From the NCBI RefSeq assembly GCF_003581645.1, contig NZ_QXFK01000004.1, positions 1 through 64,000 on the forward strand: a stretch of 64,000 bases of DNA, given 5' to 3'. Position numbers and translations under genes: made by a program. The notes below the pieces were generated by a model. That model searched no databases. It saw only the letters and a program-made list of their open reading frames with translations, and was not told the DNA's origin. This DNA is from Pelagerythrobacter aerophilus (GTDB taxonomy: Bacteria > Pseudomonadota > Alphaproteobacteria > Sphingomonadales > Sphingomonadaceae). Position 1 is the stretch's first letter. Each line of letters starts with the position of its first letter. Below, piece by piece: positions 37,984-48,378 of this stretch.

Positions 37984-38154
37984 GGCGAGCGTGCCGATTG
38001 GGCACGGCTCGCGGCGGTGACTCTTTAGCCTGTCCGGGTCGCTTGCCACACGACGCACCTCCTTTCCCAAAGGAGCGGCCTGCTGTTTTTTGCTTGGTAG
38101 GCGCCAGCAGGTCACTGAGTATCGCGACCGAGGCTTGATTCAGGCCTCGGTCGC
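37984..38154 (-). ncRNA. Structured leader or small RNA upstream of the 49-aa gene
   Basis: Four hairpins follow each other in 171 nt: 38124-38134/38144-38154 (perfect 11-bp stem gcgaccgaggc), 38079-38085/38105-38111 (cctgctg/cagcagg), 38059-38065/38069-38075 (ctccttt/aaaggag) and 37984-38011 (gcgagc-gtgcc with one bulge). On the minus strand they precede the 49-aa gene. The third exposes or hides an aaggagg sequence followed by a possible GTG mini-frame of 8 codons. A regulatory leader or riboswitch-like RNA is possible; direction and function are inference. Confidence 0.4.
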
Positions 38155-38247
38155 CACCCTCAGGCATAGACCCCAAATAAAAGTTGTCAAGTGTGTCACC
38201 ATACCCTACACAACATTCTGATTACAGCATACACAAGGTTATGTGGA

Positions 38248-39291
38248 ATGGAATTGCTTGGCTTGGCTGAAGTGGCCGACGTTCTCAGGGTGAGCAAGCA
38301 GAACGTCGCGAATTGGCGTGCCCGTCGTCAGGACTTCCCTCCACCCGTAGCAAACCTTAAAAGCGGGCCAGTCTGGAGTACGGACGCCATCGTTGAGTGG
38401 GCGGCGCGGGAAGGTCTAGAGATTGACCCACCAAAAGCGAGTGCAGCCAGTCAGCAAAATGAGACCCGCGCGACCGTCGTTGCAATGATGAACATGAAGG
38501 GCGGCGTGGGCAAAAGCACCTTGGCAGCAAATCTGGGATGGTACGGCGCCGCCAGACTCGACCATCGAGTCTTATTGGTCGACCTAGATCCACAGTTTAA
38601 CCTAAGCCAGTACGTATTGGGAGTGCAGCGCTTCGAAGAGCTACTCAACTCTGATGAGCCGACCATCGATGATCTGTTCCGTCCGATGACCGGAGACAAG
38701 CCTCCGGTCCATGCTTCCGAGCTAATACAACAAGTTACAAATTACGATGATGGTTCATGCCTGCATTTGATACCCGCTCGACTTGAGCTCGCATTTAATG
38801 TTCGCTTGGCTACCGAACGCGCACACATCCTCCGAGATTCGCTGGAGGACGTAATAACCAATTATGACGTCATAATTCTTGACTGCTCTCCGACGGAAAG
38901 CATCCTAACTTGGGCCGCTTATTATGCTTCTGACTATATCGTCGTGCCAGTAAAACCGGAATTTTTATCCACGATCGGACTACCTCTTCTCATAAAATCG
39001 GTAGATGCGTTCAAAGCTCAACATCCGGCTGATCGTTACCCAGACATCCTTGGCATTATTTTTAACGACAGCTCCGACAAGGTTGAACACCTGAAATCAA
39101 AACGGTTTGTCAGGGAAACCGCTCATGAATTTAATATTCCGATATTTGATAATGAGATCAGTCATTCGGACTCATATCCCGCAGGCGCCCGTAAAGGCCA
39201 ACCCATTTTTTGGACCAACAATGCTCGAGATCTGAAAAAATCGGAATTAGCAAGGGCCGCTAGGGAATTTTATCAGAAAGTTGGGTTATGA
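38248..39291 (+). CDS. HTH-ParA fusion ATPase
   Basis: A 347-aa protein. Residues 1-55 form a MerR/AlpA-like DNA-binding domain (LLGLAEVADVLRVSKQNVAN, WRARRQDFPPP). A ParA/MinD ATPase follows: deviant Walker A KGGVGKST at 84-91, LLVDLDPQFNLSQY, IILDCSPTES and VVPVKPEFLSTIGLPLLIKS. ParA proteins position DNA or protein cargo by ATP-driven binding. The start at 38248 is chosen because the domain begins at MELLGLAE. The region is visibly AT-richer than its neighbours, which suggests transfer. Its stop overlaps the next start by 4 nt. Confidence 0.85.
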   Translation: MELLGLAEVADVLRVSKQNVANWRARRQDFPPPVANLKSGPVWSTDAIVEWAAREGLEIDPPKASAASQQNETRATVVAMMNMKGGVGKSTLAANLGWYGAARLDHRVLLVDLDPQFNLSQYVLGVQRFEELLNSDEPTIDDLFRPMTGDKPPVHASELIQQVTNYDDGSCLHLIPARLELAFNVRLATERAHILRDSLEDVITNYDVIILDCSPTESILTWAAYYASDYIVVPVKPEFLSTIGLPLLIKSVDAFKAQHPADRYPDILGIIFNDSSDKVEHLKSKRFVRETAHEFNIPIFDNEISHSDSYPAGARKGQPIFWTNNARDLKKSELARAAREFYQKVGL

Positions 39292-39779
39292 CCACGAAAC
39301 GAGACAAGCTGATCAAAACGGTCGCGGAATTGGTCGCTTCACACAGCAAAGAGGATTGGGAATTCCTTGCTGCGCACTTCACGGCAGTCGCCCGGATAGC
39401 TGAACAGTGCGCGGAAATTGTACCGAAAAAAAATAAAGCTTCATCGCGGCGAAAGTCGACGACAAAAGGCACGACAAAAAAACGCTACAGCGCTAGCGAC
39501 CCTCTTGTAGCTCAACTCGCACACGTTCTATCTGACCCAAAACTTGGTGCGAATCTTGGTGTAATCAAGCAAATAGCCATTGCAACCGGTATTAAAGCTG
39601 ATCTTCCGAAAACCCGCGCTCAAATCGAGGATATGATACTAAAAAACCTCGACGAAAGCCCTGAGAAGTCTAGACAGGAAAAATTACAAATAGCTGTAAG
39701 CCATCTCGAAGACCGCCAAAACGATCAATCTGCTGATTATCAGAGGTGGGTTTCTTTGATCACAAAGAGCAAGAGTTGA
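39288..39779 (+). CDS. Unknown protein paired with the HTH-ParA ATPase
   Basis: A 163-aa basic protein. An N-terminal helical part (KLIKTVAELVASHSKEDWEF) is followed by a lysine/serine/threonine-rich linker at about 47-66 (KKNKASSRRKSTTKGTTKKR) and a C-terminal helical half (DPLVAQLAHVLSDPKLGANL ... KSRQEKLQIAVSHLEDRQND). I do not recognise a family and see no ParB box. ATGA coupling to the ATPase suggests it is the partner that ParA acts through, perhaps a DNA- or cargo-binding adaptor (inference). Confidence 0.65.
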   Translation: MTTKRDKLIKTVAELVASHSKEDWEFLAAHFTAVARIAEQCAEIVPKKNKASSRRKSTTKGTTKKRYSASDPLVAQLAHVLSDPKLGANLGVIKQIAIATGIKADLPKTRAQIEDMILKNLDESPEKSRQEKLQIAVSHLEDRQNDQSADYQRWVSLITKSKS

Positions 39780-39780
39780 A

Positions 39781-39972
39781 CTAGTCAAACAAATCGCGTT
39801 GTAGTGGCTTCTTCTCCGGGAATCGCTTACCGGTCAGGACCTCGGAAACCCGACCTTGGTTGATATTCAGTCTGGCCGCGATTTGATGATTGTAGAGGCC
39901 TTCCTCACGCTTGAGCCTACGTATCTCATCCGCAACTCTCTGAGTCATAGGCGTCGAAGGAGTTCCGGGCAT
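39781..39972 (-). CDS. Small HTH protein
   Basis: A 63-aa protein that is almost all helix-turn-helix: VADEIRRLKREEGLYNHQIA, ARLNINQGRVSEVLTGKRFP, then LQRDLFD. It has AAGGAAGG just before the ATG at 39972; a second ATG at 39948 is possible. It follows the winged-helix gene by 9 nt on the same strand and converges on the ParA operon with 1 nt between stops. It is probably a DNA-binding regulator of the islet. Confidence 0.7.
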   Translation of the reverse strand: MPGTPSTPMTQRVADEIRRLKREEGLYNHQIAARLNINQGRVSEVLTGKRFPEKKPLQRDLFD

Positions 39973-39981
39973 CCTTCCTTT

Positions 39982-40251
39982 TTAGTCAAGTTTGCTCACT
40001 TTGACAAATGCCTTTCGTGTACCGTCGACCTTACGCTCAACGAGTCCTCGTTTCATGAGGCCACCCAAGACCGAGTAAGTTAGGTAGTTCTTTTGCCTTC
40101 CTTGAAAATCAGATTCCAGCCCAAGCTCTTTGGCAATCTCATTGTTTATCGCACCAAGCGGACGAGTTGCCAAATATCGCATGATAGCCTTTTCTATCAA
40201 CTCGCGTCCTTCTATCGCTAGGGATCGATCGCTGCCCTTCTTTGCCGTCAT
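39982..40251 (-). CDS. Small winged-helix-like protein
   Basis: An 89-aa protein: EGRELIEKAIMRYLATRPLG, AINNEIAKELGL, NYLTYSVLGGLMKRGLVERK and a strand VDGTRKAFVKVSKL, together a winged-helix layout. Proteins of this shape occur beside restriction enzymes, but none is encoded here. It begins 5 nt after the lepA stop on the same strand and may be read from lepA. It is AT-richer than lepA, consistent with recent arrival at this spot. Confidence 0.65.
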   Translation of the reverse strand: MTAKKGSDRSLAIEGRELIEKAIMRYLATRPLGAINNEIAKELGLESDFQGRQKNYLTYSVLGGLMKRGLVERKVDGTRKAFVKVSKLD

Positions 40252-40256
40252 CGCAC

Positions 40257-42074
<1,818 letters not shown>

Positions 42075-42170
42075 CATAATTCCGCTGAGGGGTGCCTGGT
42101 GCAATGCAGCACCGTTCGCCTCGCCCCTTAGCGGTGGCGGAGCGGCCTGTCAGCCATCTGAATGGGCTGG

Positions 42171-44888
42171 CTAACCAGCGGCGGCGCGCCGTTCGCTGGT
42201 ATCATCGGGCAGCGGGCGATCGGTGAAAGGCGTGCTGGCCGGGCTGCCGAGATCGTCGGGGAGCGCCTCGTCGAACTCGACGCCCATGCGATTGTCGAGG
42301 CACCAGCGCGCCGTCGCGTCCGCAGTCAGCGTATCGGAGATGGCGATGCGGAAGCGCGTCCCCTCCGGCACGTTCCACAGCCCCTCGATCAGCGCGCCCC
42401 GAGCGGAGACGTTGCGGATGGTCCCGGCATAGTGCTGTCCCGCGTGTTCGAGCACGATCTTGCGCAGCATGGTCCGGCGCGGAGCGCGGGCGGAGCGCGG
42501 GCCGACGGCCTCCATCGCCAGGCCGCCCGCAAGGCGTTCGTCGGCGTCCTCCGGGCTCAGGGGCTTGGAGTAGATGTAGCCTTGGATATGGGTGCACCCG
42601 TGCGCCCGCACGAGATCGAGCTCGTCAAGCGTCTCGACCCCCTCGGCCGTGACGTCCATCCCCAGCGCTTGCGCCAGGCTGGTGATCGAAGCGATGATCG
42701 CGCCATTGCGGCTGCCCGGCTGGGTCGCACCGCGCACGAAGCTCTGGTCGATCTTGATCTTGTCGAACGGGGCCTTCTTCAGATAGCCGAGCGAGGAGTA
42801 GCCGGTCCCGAAATCGTCGAGCGCGAGCCGCACGCCGATCCGCTTGAGCGCCGCGAACATCGCTTCGTTGTCGGCATCGTCGTCGAGGAACACGCTCTCG
42901 GTGATCTCCAGTTCGAGCCGCGAGGGTGCGATACCGGCCTGGGCGACGGCATGGGTGATGATCGCCGGCAGCTGCGGATTGGCGAACTGGAGCGGGGAAA
43001 CGTTCACCGCGCAGCGCACTTCCTCCGGCCATTGCGCCAAGGCACTGCAGACCGTGCGGATCGCCCATTCGCCGATCGTTCCGATCAGGCCGGTGTCCTC
43101 CGCTATCGGGACGAACCTGGCGGGCGAGAGCCACCCGCGCCGCGGATGGTTCCAACGCAGCAGTGCCTCGAAACCGGTGATCCGCGCCGTCGCCGCATGC
43201 ACGACCGGCTGGTAGAACAGCTCCAAGCCGCCATTGGCGATCGCATCGCGCAAGTCGCGCTCCAGCGCGCTACGCTCCTCGGCGGCGGTGTGCAGGTCGT
43301 TGGAATAGAAGTGATACCGCCCGCGGCCGGCGTCCTTGGCGGCGTAGAGAGAGAGGTCGGCGTTGCGGATCAGGGACTCGCTCGAAAGCCCGTCGTCGGG
43401 GCAGATCGCGATACCGACCGACGAGCCGATCACTACCCGCTGCCCCTCGACCGAATAGGGCTGCGAGAGGGCATGGATGATCTCCTGCGCCAGATGCGCG
43501 AGCTTCTCGCGCGCGACGCGGCCCAGCAGGATCACCTCGAACTCGTCGCCGCCGAGGCGCCCCACACGGCCCGCCTGGCCCACGGTGCGCTCGAGCCGCT
43601 GCGCGACCTGCTTCAGCAGTGCATCGCCGGCGGGGTGGCCGAGGGTGTCGTTGACATGCTTGAAGCGGTCGAGGTCGAGCAGAAGGACGGCGCACTCCCG
43701 CTCGCGCTCCTGCGGGCTGCCGATGATCTTCTCCAGCGTCTGGGACATCTGGAACCGGTTGGCGAGGCCGGTGAGAGAGTCGTAGCGCGCGAGCCGAGTG
43801 GCGTTCTCCTGGCTGCGTTTCTTCTCCGTCAGATCGGTTCCCGAGCCGCGGAAGCCGCAGAAATTGCGGAAGCCGTCGTATACCGGACGACCGTTGATCG
43901 ACCACCAGCGCTCACCGCCCGTAACCGCGGCCTTCACCGCGAGTTCCTGGAACGACGAGCGGGCGGACAGGTGGAACGTCAGCGTCCGTTCGCCTTCGCG
44001 GTTCTCGTCGCCGAGATCGAACAGTTGCGAGAACGGCCGGCCGACGAGTTCTTCTTCGGCCCGCCCCAGCGTGAGGGCGACCGAGGGGGAAAGGTACGTC
44101 AGGTTGCCTCGCCGATCGGTCTCCCAGAACCAGCCCTGCCCCGTTTCCTCGTAGTCCTTGAGGATGCTTTGCGCACGGTCGCGGACGCGGGCGAGCGCCT
44201 CGCTTTCCTCCGCCTTCGCCCGCTCGAACCTGATCTGGTAAACCGCGACGATCGCACCGGCGATCACCCCAATTGCGAGGCCGGCATAGGCCAGGAACGA
44301 ACCATCGACGATCGCCGCGGGCGCCCAGCAACCGATCTTGCTGACGAAGACGAGCACGATCCGGTCGCTCATCAGCGCGGCGAAGAGGATATTGATGGTT
44401 ACCAGCCCGGCGACGCCGATCCGCCAGTCGAGCCCCCCGTGATACATCCAGTCCGCCAGACCAAGCCCAACGCCGGCGGCGGAGAGGCCGACGAGCGCAA
44501 TACCGAGCATCCGCTTCAGCGCAGGCGAGCGGTCGGCGCCATCACCCCACAGATTGACCGGCGTTCCGGCCGCAGCGAAAGAGATGGCCACCACAGCGCA
44601 GATCGCGGCGAGCACCGTGGGCAGCGTCAGGGTGACCACGCCCGCAAGCGCGAAGGCGGAAGCGATCGCGACCGCCATCCATGTCAGCGCGGGTGGAACC
44701 ACGGGAGGCGCCGCCGCCAACGCGGAAACTTTCGCCCGTTTGGTTTCGCGCCGGTCACGCTCGATGCGGCGCTCGGAATCGGATGAAATCCCGGGTGTGT
44801 CGCTTCCCGCGCCGCGTATGCCGAGGGACGAGCGCCGCCGTGCGGCCCCGACCGGTTCCGTTCCCCCCCTGACTGGCGCTCCACCCAT
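42171..44888 (-). CDS. Membrane GGDEF-EAL-PilZ signalling protein
   Basis: About 905 aa. A membrane region with several helices spans about 60-235; a PAS domain lies at about 246-370 (GWFWETDRRGNLTYLSPSVA); GGDEF is at about 385-555 with intact RLGGDEFEV; EAL is at about 565-815 with intact FEALLRW, NVSPLQ, ITESVF and DDFGTGYSSLGYL; a C-terminal PilZ domain lies at about 800-880 (RNVSARGALIEG). It can in principle make, degrade and bind c-di-GMP. The first PilZ arginine box reads RRTMLRK. The start is uncertain; ATG 44888 is used, but 45011 is also open. Confidence 0.9.
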   Translation of the reverse strand: MGGAPVRGGTEPVGAARRRSSLGIRGAGSDTPGISSDSERRIERDRRETKRAKVSALAAAPPVVPPALTWMAVAIASAFALAGVVTLTLPTVLAAICAVVAISFAAAGTPVNLWGDGADRSPALKRMLGIALVGLSAAGVGLGLADWMYHGGLDWRIGVAGLVTINILFAALMSDRIVLVFVSKIGCWAPAAIVDGSFLAYAGLAIGVIAGAIVAVYQIRFERAKAEESEALARVRDRAQSILKDYEETGQGWFWETDRRGNLTYLSPSVALTLGRAEEELVGRPFSQLFDLGDENREGERTLTFHLSARSSFQELAVKAAVTGGERWWSINGRPVYDGFRNFCGFRGSGTDLTEKKRSQENATRLARYDSLTGLANRFQMSQTLEKIIGSPQERERECAVLLLDLDRFKHVNDTLGHPAGDALLKQVAQRLERTVGQAGRVGRLGGDEFEVILLGRVAREKLAHLAQEIIHALSQPYSVEGQRVVIGSSVGIAICPDDGLSSESLIRNADLSLYAAKDAGRGRYHFYSNDLHTAAEERSALERDLRDAIANGGLELFYQPVVHAATARITGFEALLRWNHPRRGWLSPARFVPIAEDTGLIGTIGEWAIRTVCSALAQWPEEVRCAVNVSPLQFANPQLPAIITHAVAQAGIAPSRLELEITESVFLDDDADNEAMFAALKRIGVRLALDDFGTGYSSLGYLKKAPFDKIKIDQSFVRGATQPGSRNGAIIASITSLAQALGMDVTAEGVETLDELDLVRAHGCTHIQGYIYSKPLSPEDADERLAGGLAMEAVGPRSARAPRRTMLRKIVLEHAGQHYAGTIRNVSARGALIEGLWNVPEGTRFRIAISDTLTADATARWCLDNRMGVEFDEALPDDLGSPASTPFTDRPLPDDTSERRAAAG

Positions 44889-45130
44889 GCGGAGAAGATA
44901 CCGCCGATCCCTTGAAAAATCGGTTAATTGCGTGCCCCAGGCTGGCGGATCGCGCGGCGGAGTCTCCTTGCCAAGACAATTCGGGCCGGGCATGAGTCTG
45001 CCGGCGAACATTGCTGCCGCGGAGAAGAGGATGGCAGGATCCAGAACCGCGCCCGGTCCCGGCTCTCCGCCGCTCGGGAACGCGGTCCGACGGCAGCAGC
45101 TCCCCTTTCTTGCCGGAGTGCGACGCTGAC

Positions 45131-46447
45131 ATGCACCACATTGCGATTATCGGTTCGGGTCCCGCTGGCTACTACACCGCGGAAGCCGCGCAGAAGCATT
45201 GGGGCGATGACGTCCGCATCGACATCTTCGACACGCTGCCTGTCCCTTATGGGCTGATCCGCACCGGCGTCGCGCCCGATCACCAGTCGATCAAGGGCGT
45301 CAGCCGCCGCTACGAAGCGACCGCGCTGAACGAGAACGTGCGCTTCGTCGGCAACGTTACCGTCGGCAGCGACGTCAGCATGGACGAGTTGCGCGAGCTC
45401 TACGACGCGGTCGTTCTCGCGACCGGTGCGCCCAACGACCGGCCACTCGGGATCGAGGGCGAGGATCTCGGCAACATCTTCGGCAGCGCGGCATTCGTGG
45501 GCTGGTACAACGGCCATCCGCAATTCGCCGGGCTCGATCCCGACCTGTCGGGCAAGAACGCGGTCGTCATCGGCATGGGCAACGTCGCGCTCGACGTCGC
45601 GCGCATTCTCGCCAAGACCGAAGCCGAGTTCGCAGGGGCCGACATCGTCACGCATGCGCTCGATGCGCTGCGGGTCTCGAGCCTGCAAACGATTACCATC
45701 GTCGGGCGACGCGGGCCGCACCAGATCATGATGACACCCAAGGAGCTGGGCGAGCTCATGCACCTCGACCGCGCCACGCCGCGGGTCGATCCCGCCGACC
45801 TCCCGGAAGAAGCGGAGGACGCGATCCTGGAGCCGGGGCTGCGCAAGTCGGTAGCCCATCTCAGGAGCTTCGCCGCCATCCCCGAGAGCGAACGCGCGGA
45901 CAAGGCGATCGAGATCGACTTCGACATGTTCGCCTCTCCCCTCCGCTTCCTCGGCGAAGGCAAAGTAACCGGGCTGGAGGTCGAACGCACGAAAGTCGAA
46001 ACGGGGCGTGCGGTGGGCACCGGCGAAACCTACGTGATCCCCGCCGATCTCGTGGTCAGTTGCATCGGCTACCGCAGTTCGCCGATCCCCGGCGTTCCAT
46101 TCGACGAGCGCGCCGGTCGTTTCGCCAACGACGAAGGCCGCATTCTGCCGGGTATCTACTGCGTCGGCTGGGCGCGTCGCGGGCCGACCGGCACGATCGG
46201 CACCAACCGTCCCGACGGATTCGGCGTGGTCGAGAAGATTGCCGAGGATCTGACTTCCGGCGCGCTCGGTGCTGGCGGCAAGGAAGGCCGCACCGGCTTC
46301 AATGCGCTCGCCGAACAGCGCGGGCTCGACATCGTCACCTTCCGCGACTGGAAGAAAATCGAGGAAGCCGAAGCCAAGGCCGCCCGCGAAGGCGCCCCGC
46401 GCGAGAAGTTCGTGGACATTGAGGCGATGATCCGCGCGCGGGGATAG
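45131..46447 (+). CDS. Ferredoxin-NADP reductase, adrenodoxin reductase type
   Basis: A 438-aa two-dinucleotide-fold flavoprotein. Seen are the FAD site IAIIGSGPAGYYTAEA, FDTLPVPYGLIRTGVAPDHQ, the NADP fold VVIGMGNVALDVARIL with VGRRGPHQ, and the late GWARRGPTGTIGTN. The type is called FprA in mycobacteria and transfers electrons between NADPH and ferredoxin. The length is normal. It is divergent from the GGDEF-EAL gene; the amidohydrolase follows 64 nt downstream. The physiological ferredoxin partner is not in the window. Confidence 0.92.
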   Translation: MHHIAIIGSGPAGYYTAEAAQKHWGDDVRIDIFDTLPVPYGLIRTGVAPDHQSIKGVSRRYEATALNENVRFVGNVTVGSDVSMDELRELYDAVVLATGAPNDRPLGIEGEDLGNIFGSAAFVGWYNGHPQFAGLDPDLSGKNAVVIGMGNVALDVARILAKTEAEFAGADIVTHALDALRVSSLQTITIVGRRGPHQIMMTPKELGELMHLDRATPRVDPADLPEEAEDAILEPGLRKSVAHLRSFAAIPESERADKAIEIDFDMFASPLRFLGEGKVTGLEVERTKVETGRAVGTGETYVIPADLVVSCIGYRSSPIPGVPFDERAGRFANDEGRILPGIYCVGWARRGPTGTIGTNRPDGFGVVEKIAEDLTSGALGAGGKEGRTGFNALAEQRGLDIVTFRDWKKIEEAEAKAAREGAPREKFVDIEAMIRARG

Positions 46448-46511
46448 GTTCTGCCACTGGACTCACCAGTTGCGATATGAGACCTTCCTCTGCGGAGAGA
46501 GGAGGCGCACA

Positions 46512-48281
46512 ATGCCCGCATTCGACCTGATTATCCGCAACGGCACCATCGTCGACGGCACCGGCACGGAGCGCTTCACCGGCGACGTTGCGATCAGGGA
46601 CGGCCTGATCGTCCAGGTCGGCCCGGTCGATGGCGACGCGACGGAGGAGATCGACGCTGCCGGCAAGATCGTGACGCCCGGCTTCGTCGACATTCATACC
46701 CACTACGACGGGCAGGCGACGTGGGACCAGGAAATGGCACCTTCGAGCTGGCACGGCGTCACCACCGTGATCATGGGCAACTGCGGGGTCGGCTTCGCGC
46801 CGGCGCAGCCCGACCGCCACGAGTGGCTGATCGGGCTGATGGAAGGGGTGGAGGACATCCCCGGCACCGCCCTCGCCGAAGGCATCACCTGGGAATGGGA
46901 GACTTTCCCCGAATACCTCGACGCGCTCGAGAAACTGCCGCGTTCGATCGATGTCGGAACGCACGTCCCACACGGCGCAGTGCGCGCCTACGTGTTGGGT
47001 GATCGGGAGAAGCCCGGCGCGGTTCCGACCGAGGACGACATCGCCGCGATGGGCCGCATCGTCGAGGAAGGCGTGCGCGCGGGTGCGCTCGGCTTCTCCA
47101 CGAGCCGCACGGTGATCCACAAGTCGGTCGACGGCGAACTGGTGCCCGGCACGACCGCGACGCCCGAAGAGCTGGTCGCGATCGGCCGTGCCATGGGCCG
47201 TGCGGGCCACGGCGTGTTCGAAATGGCGAGCGATCTCAATCGCGAGTGGAACGAGTTCGACTGGATGGGCCGTCTGAGCCGCGAGACCGGCCTGCCGGTC
47301 ACGTTCGCCGCACTCCAGTCGATCGCCAAGGAACTTCCGCTGGAAGAGCAGATCGCGACCATGCGCGCAGAGAACGACAACGGCGCCAACATCGTCGCGC
47401 AGATCGCCTTGCGCGGCAACGGCATCATCATGGCCTGGCGCGGCACCGTCCACCCGTTCCGCTTCCGCCCGAGCTGGCAGGCGATCATGGATCTGCCGTG
47501 GGAGGAGCAGAAGGCCAAGCTGCTCGATCCGGCGTTCAAGGCGCGGCTGCTGTCGGAGGCAAACGATTTCTCCGGCGCGCCGCAGGATATGCTCGGCCTG
47601 CTGATGATCGTGGTCGCAGGGTGGACCATGCAGTTCGAGATGGACGAGGATTTCGACTACGAACCCGCCCCGGAGGCAAGCGTGCAGGCGCGCGCCGCCG
47701 CGGCCGGCATGAGCTGCGAGGAATATGCCTACGACATGCTCTGCCGCGACGACGGCGCGGGTTTCATCTACCTGCCGATCCTCAACTACGCCGACGGCAA
47801 TCTCGATTTCCTCGAGGCGCTGCAGCAGGCCGAGGACACGGTGAACTCGCTCTCGGACGGCGGGGCGCATTGCGGCACGATCTGCGACGCGGCGAGCCCG
47901 ACCTTCATGCTCCAGCACTGGGTGCGCGACCGCAGGCAGGCCGATCATCGCTCGGGCGGGCGCATAGCGCTCGAACACGCGATCAAGCGCCAGTGCGCCG
48001 ACACCGCGCGCCTCTACGGACTGGAGGACCGCGGCGTGATCGCCCCCGGCTATCTCGCCGATCTCAACGTGATCGATCTCGACCAGCTGAAGCTGGGCAA
48101 GCCCTGGCTCGCTTTCGACCTGCCGGCGGGCGGCAAGCGCCTGCTGCAGAAGGCGGAGGGCTACGTGGCGACGATCAAAGGCGGCGTGGTCACCTTCCGC
48201 GATGGAAAATGGACCGGCGCGACGCCGGGAGGCCTGATCCGCGGCCCGCAACGAGCCGCCATGCTCGAAGCAGCGGAGTAG
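46512..48281 (+). CDS. N-acyl-D-amino-acid deacylase-like amidohydrolase
   Basis: A 589-aa metal-dependent hydrolase of the D-aminoacylase branch. Seen are [19 protein letters not shown], the metal motif [53 protein letters not shown] (metal aspartate) and the exit strand [15 protein letters not shown]. These cytosolic enzymes remove acyl groups from D-amino acids or related amides. GGAGG lies 9 nt upstream of the ATG at 46512. The substrate is not certain. Confidence 0.85.
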   Translation: MPAFDLIIRNGTIVDGTGTERFTGDVAIRDGLIVQVGPVDGDATEEIDAAGKIVTPGFVDIHTHYDGQATWDQEMAPSSWHGVTTVIMGNCGVGFAPAQPDRHEWLIGLMEGVEDIPGTALAEGITWEWETFPEYLDALEKLPRSIDVGTHVPHGAVRAYVLGDREKPGAVPTEDDIAAMGRIVEEGVRAGALGFSTSRTVIHKSVDGELVPGTTATPEELVAIGRAMGRAGHGVFEMASDLNREWNEFDWMGRLSRETGLPVTFAALQSIAKELPLEEQIATMRAENDNGANIVAQIALRGNGIIMAWRGTVHPFRFRPSWQAIMDLPWEEQKAKLLDPAFKARLLSEANDFSGAPQDMLGLLMIVVAGWTMQFEMDEDFDYEPAPEASVQARAAAAGMSCEEYAYDMLCRDDGAGFIYLPILNYADGNLDFLEALQQAEDTVNSLSDGGAHCGTICDAASPTFMLQHWVRDRRQADHRSGGRIALEHAIKRQCADTARLYGLEDRGVIAPGYLADLNVIDLDQLKLGKPWLAFDLPAGGKRLLQKAEGYVATIKGGVVTFRDGKWTGATPGGLIRGPQRAAMLEAAE

Positions 48282-48296
48282 CCTTTCCGCTCTCAT

Positions 48297-48322
48297 GTCA
48301 TCCCAGCGAAAGCTGGGATGAC
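48297..48322. repeat. Single-hairpin repeat, copy C
   Basis: A perfect 11-bp inverted repeat, gtcatcccagc and gctgggatgac, with a GAAA loop. It is one half-site of copies A and B. It lies between the convergent amidohydrolase and dnaN genes, 16 nt after the first and 57 nt from the second, where it could end both transcripts; neither side has a long T-run. Confidence 0.85.
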
Positions 48323-48378
48323 GGAGAGAAAACGGATTCGGCGAGCGCACGCGGCTTTCGCCGAGGTGGCGGACGCCG

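Noticed and set aside
42162-44786. 874-aa open frame on the plus strand
   Set aside because: It is antisense to the GGDEF-EAL gene, which has complete motifs; the plus frame resembles nothing.
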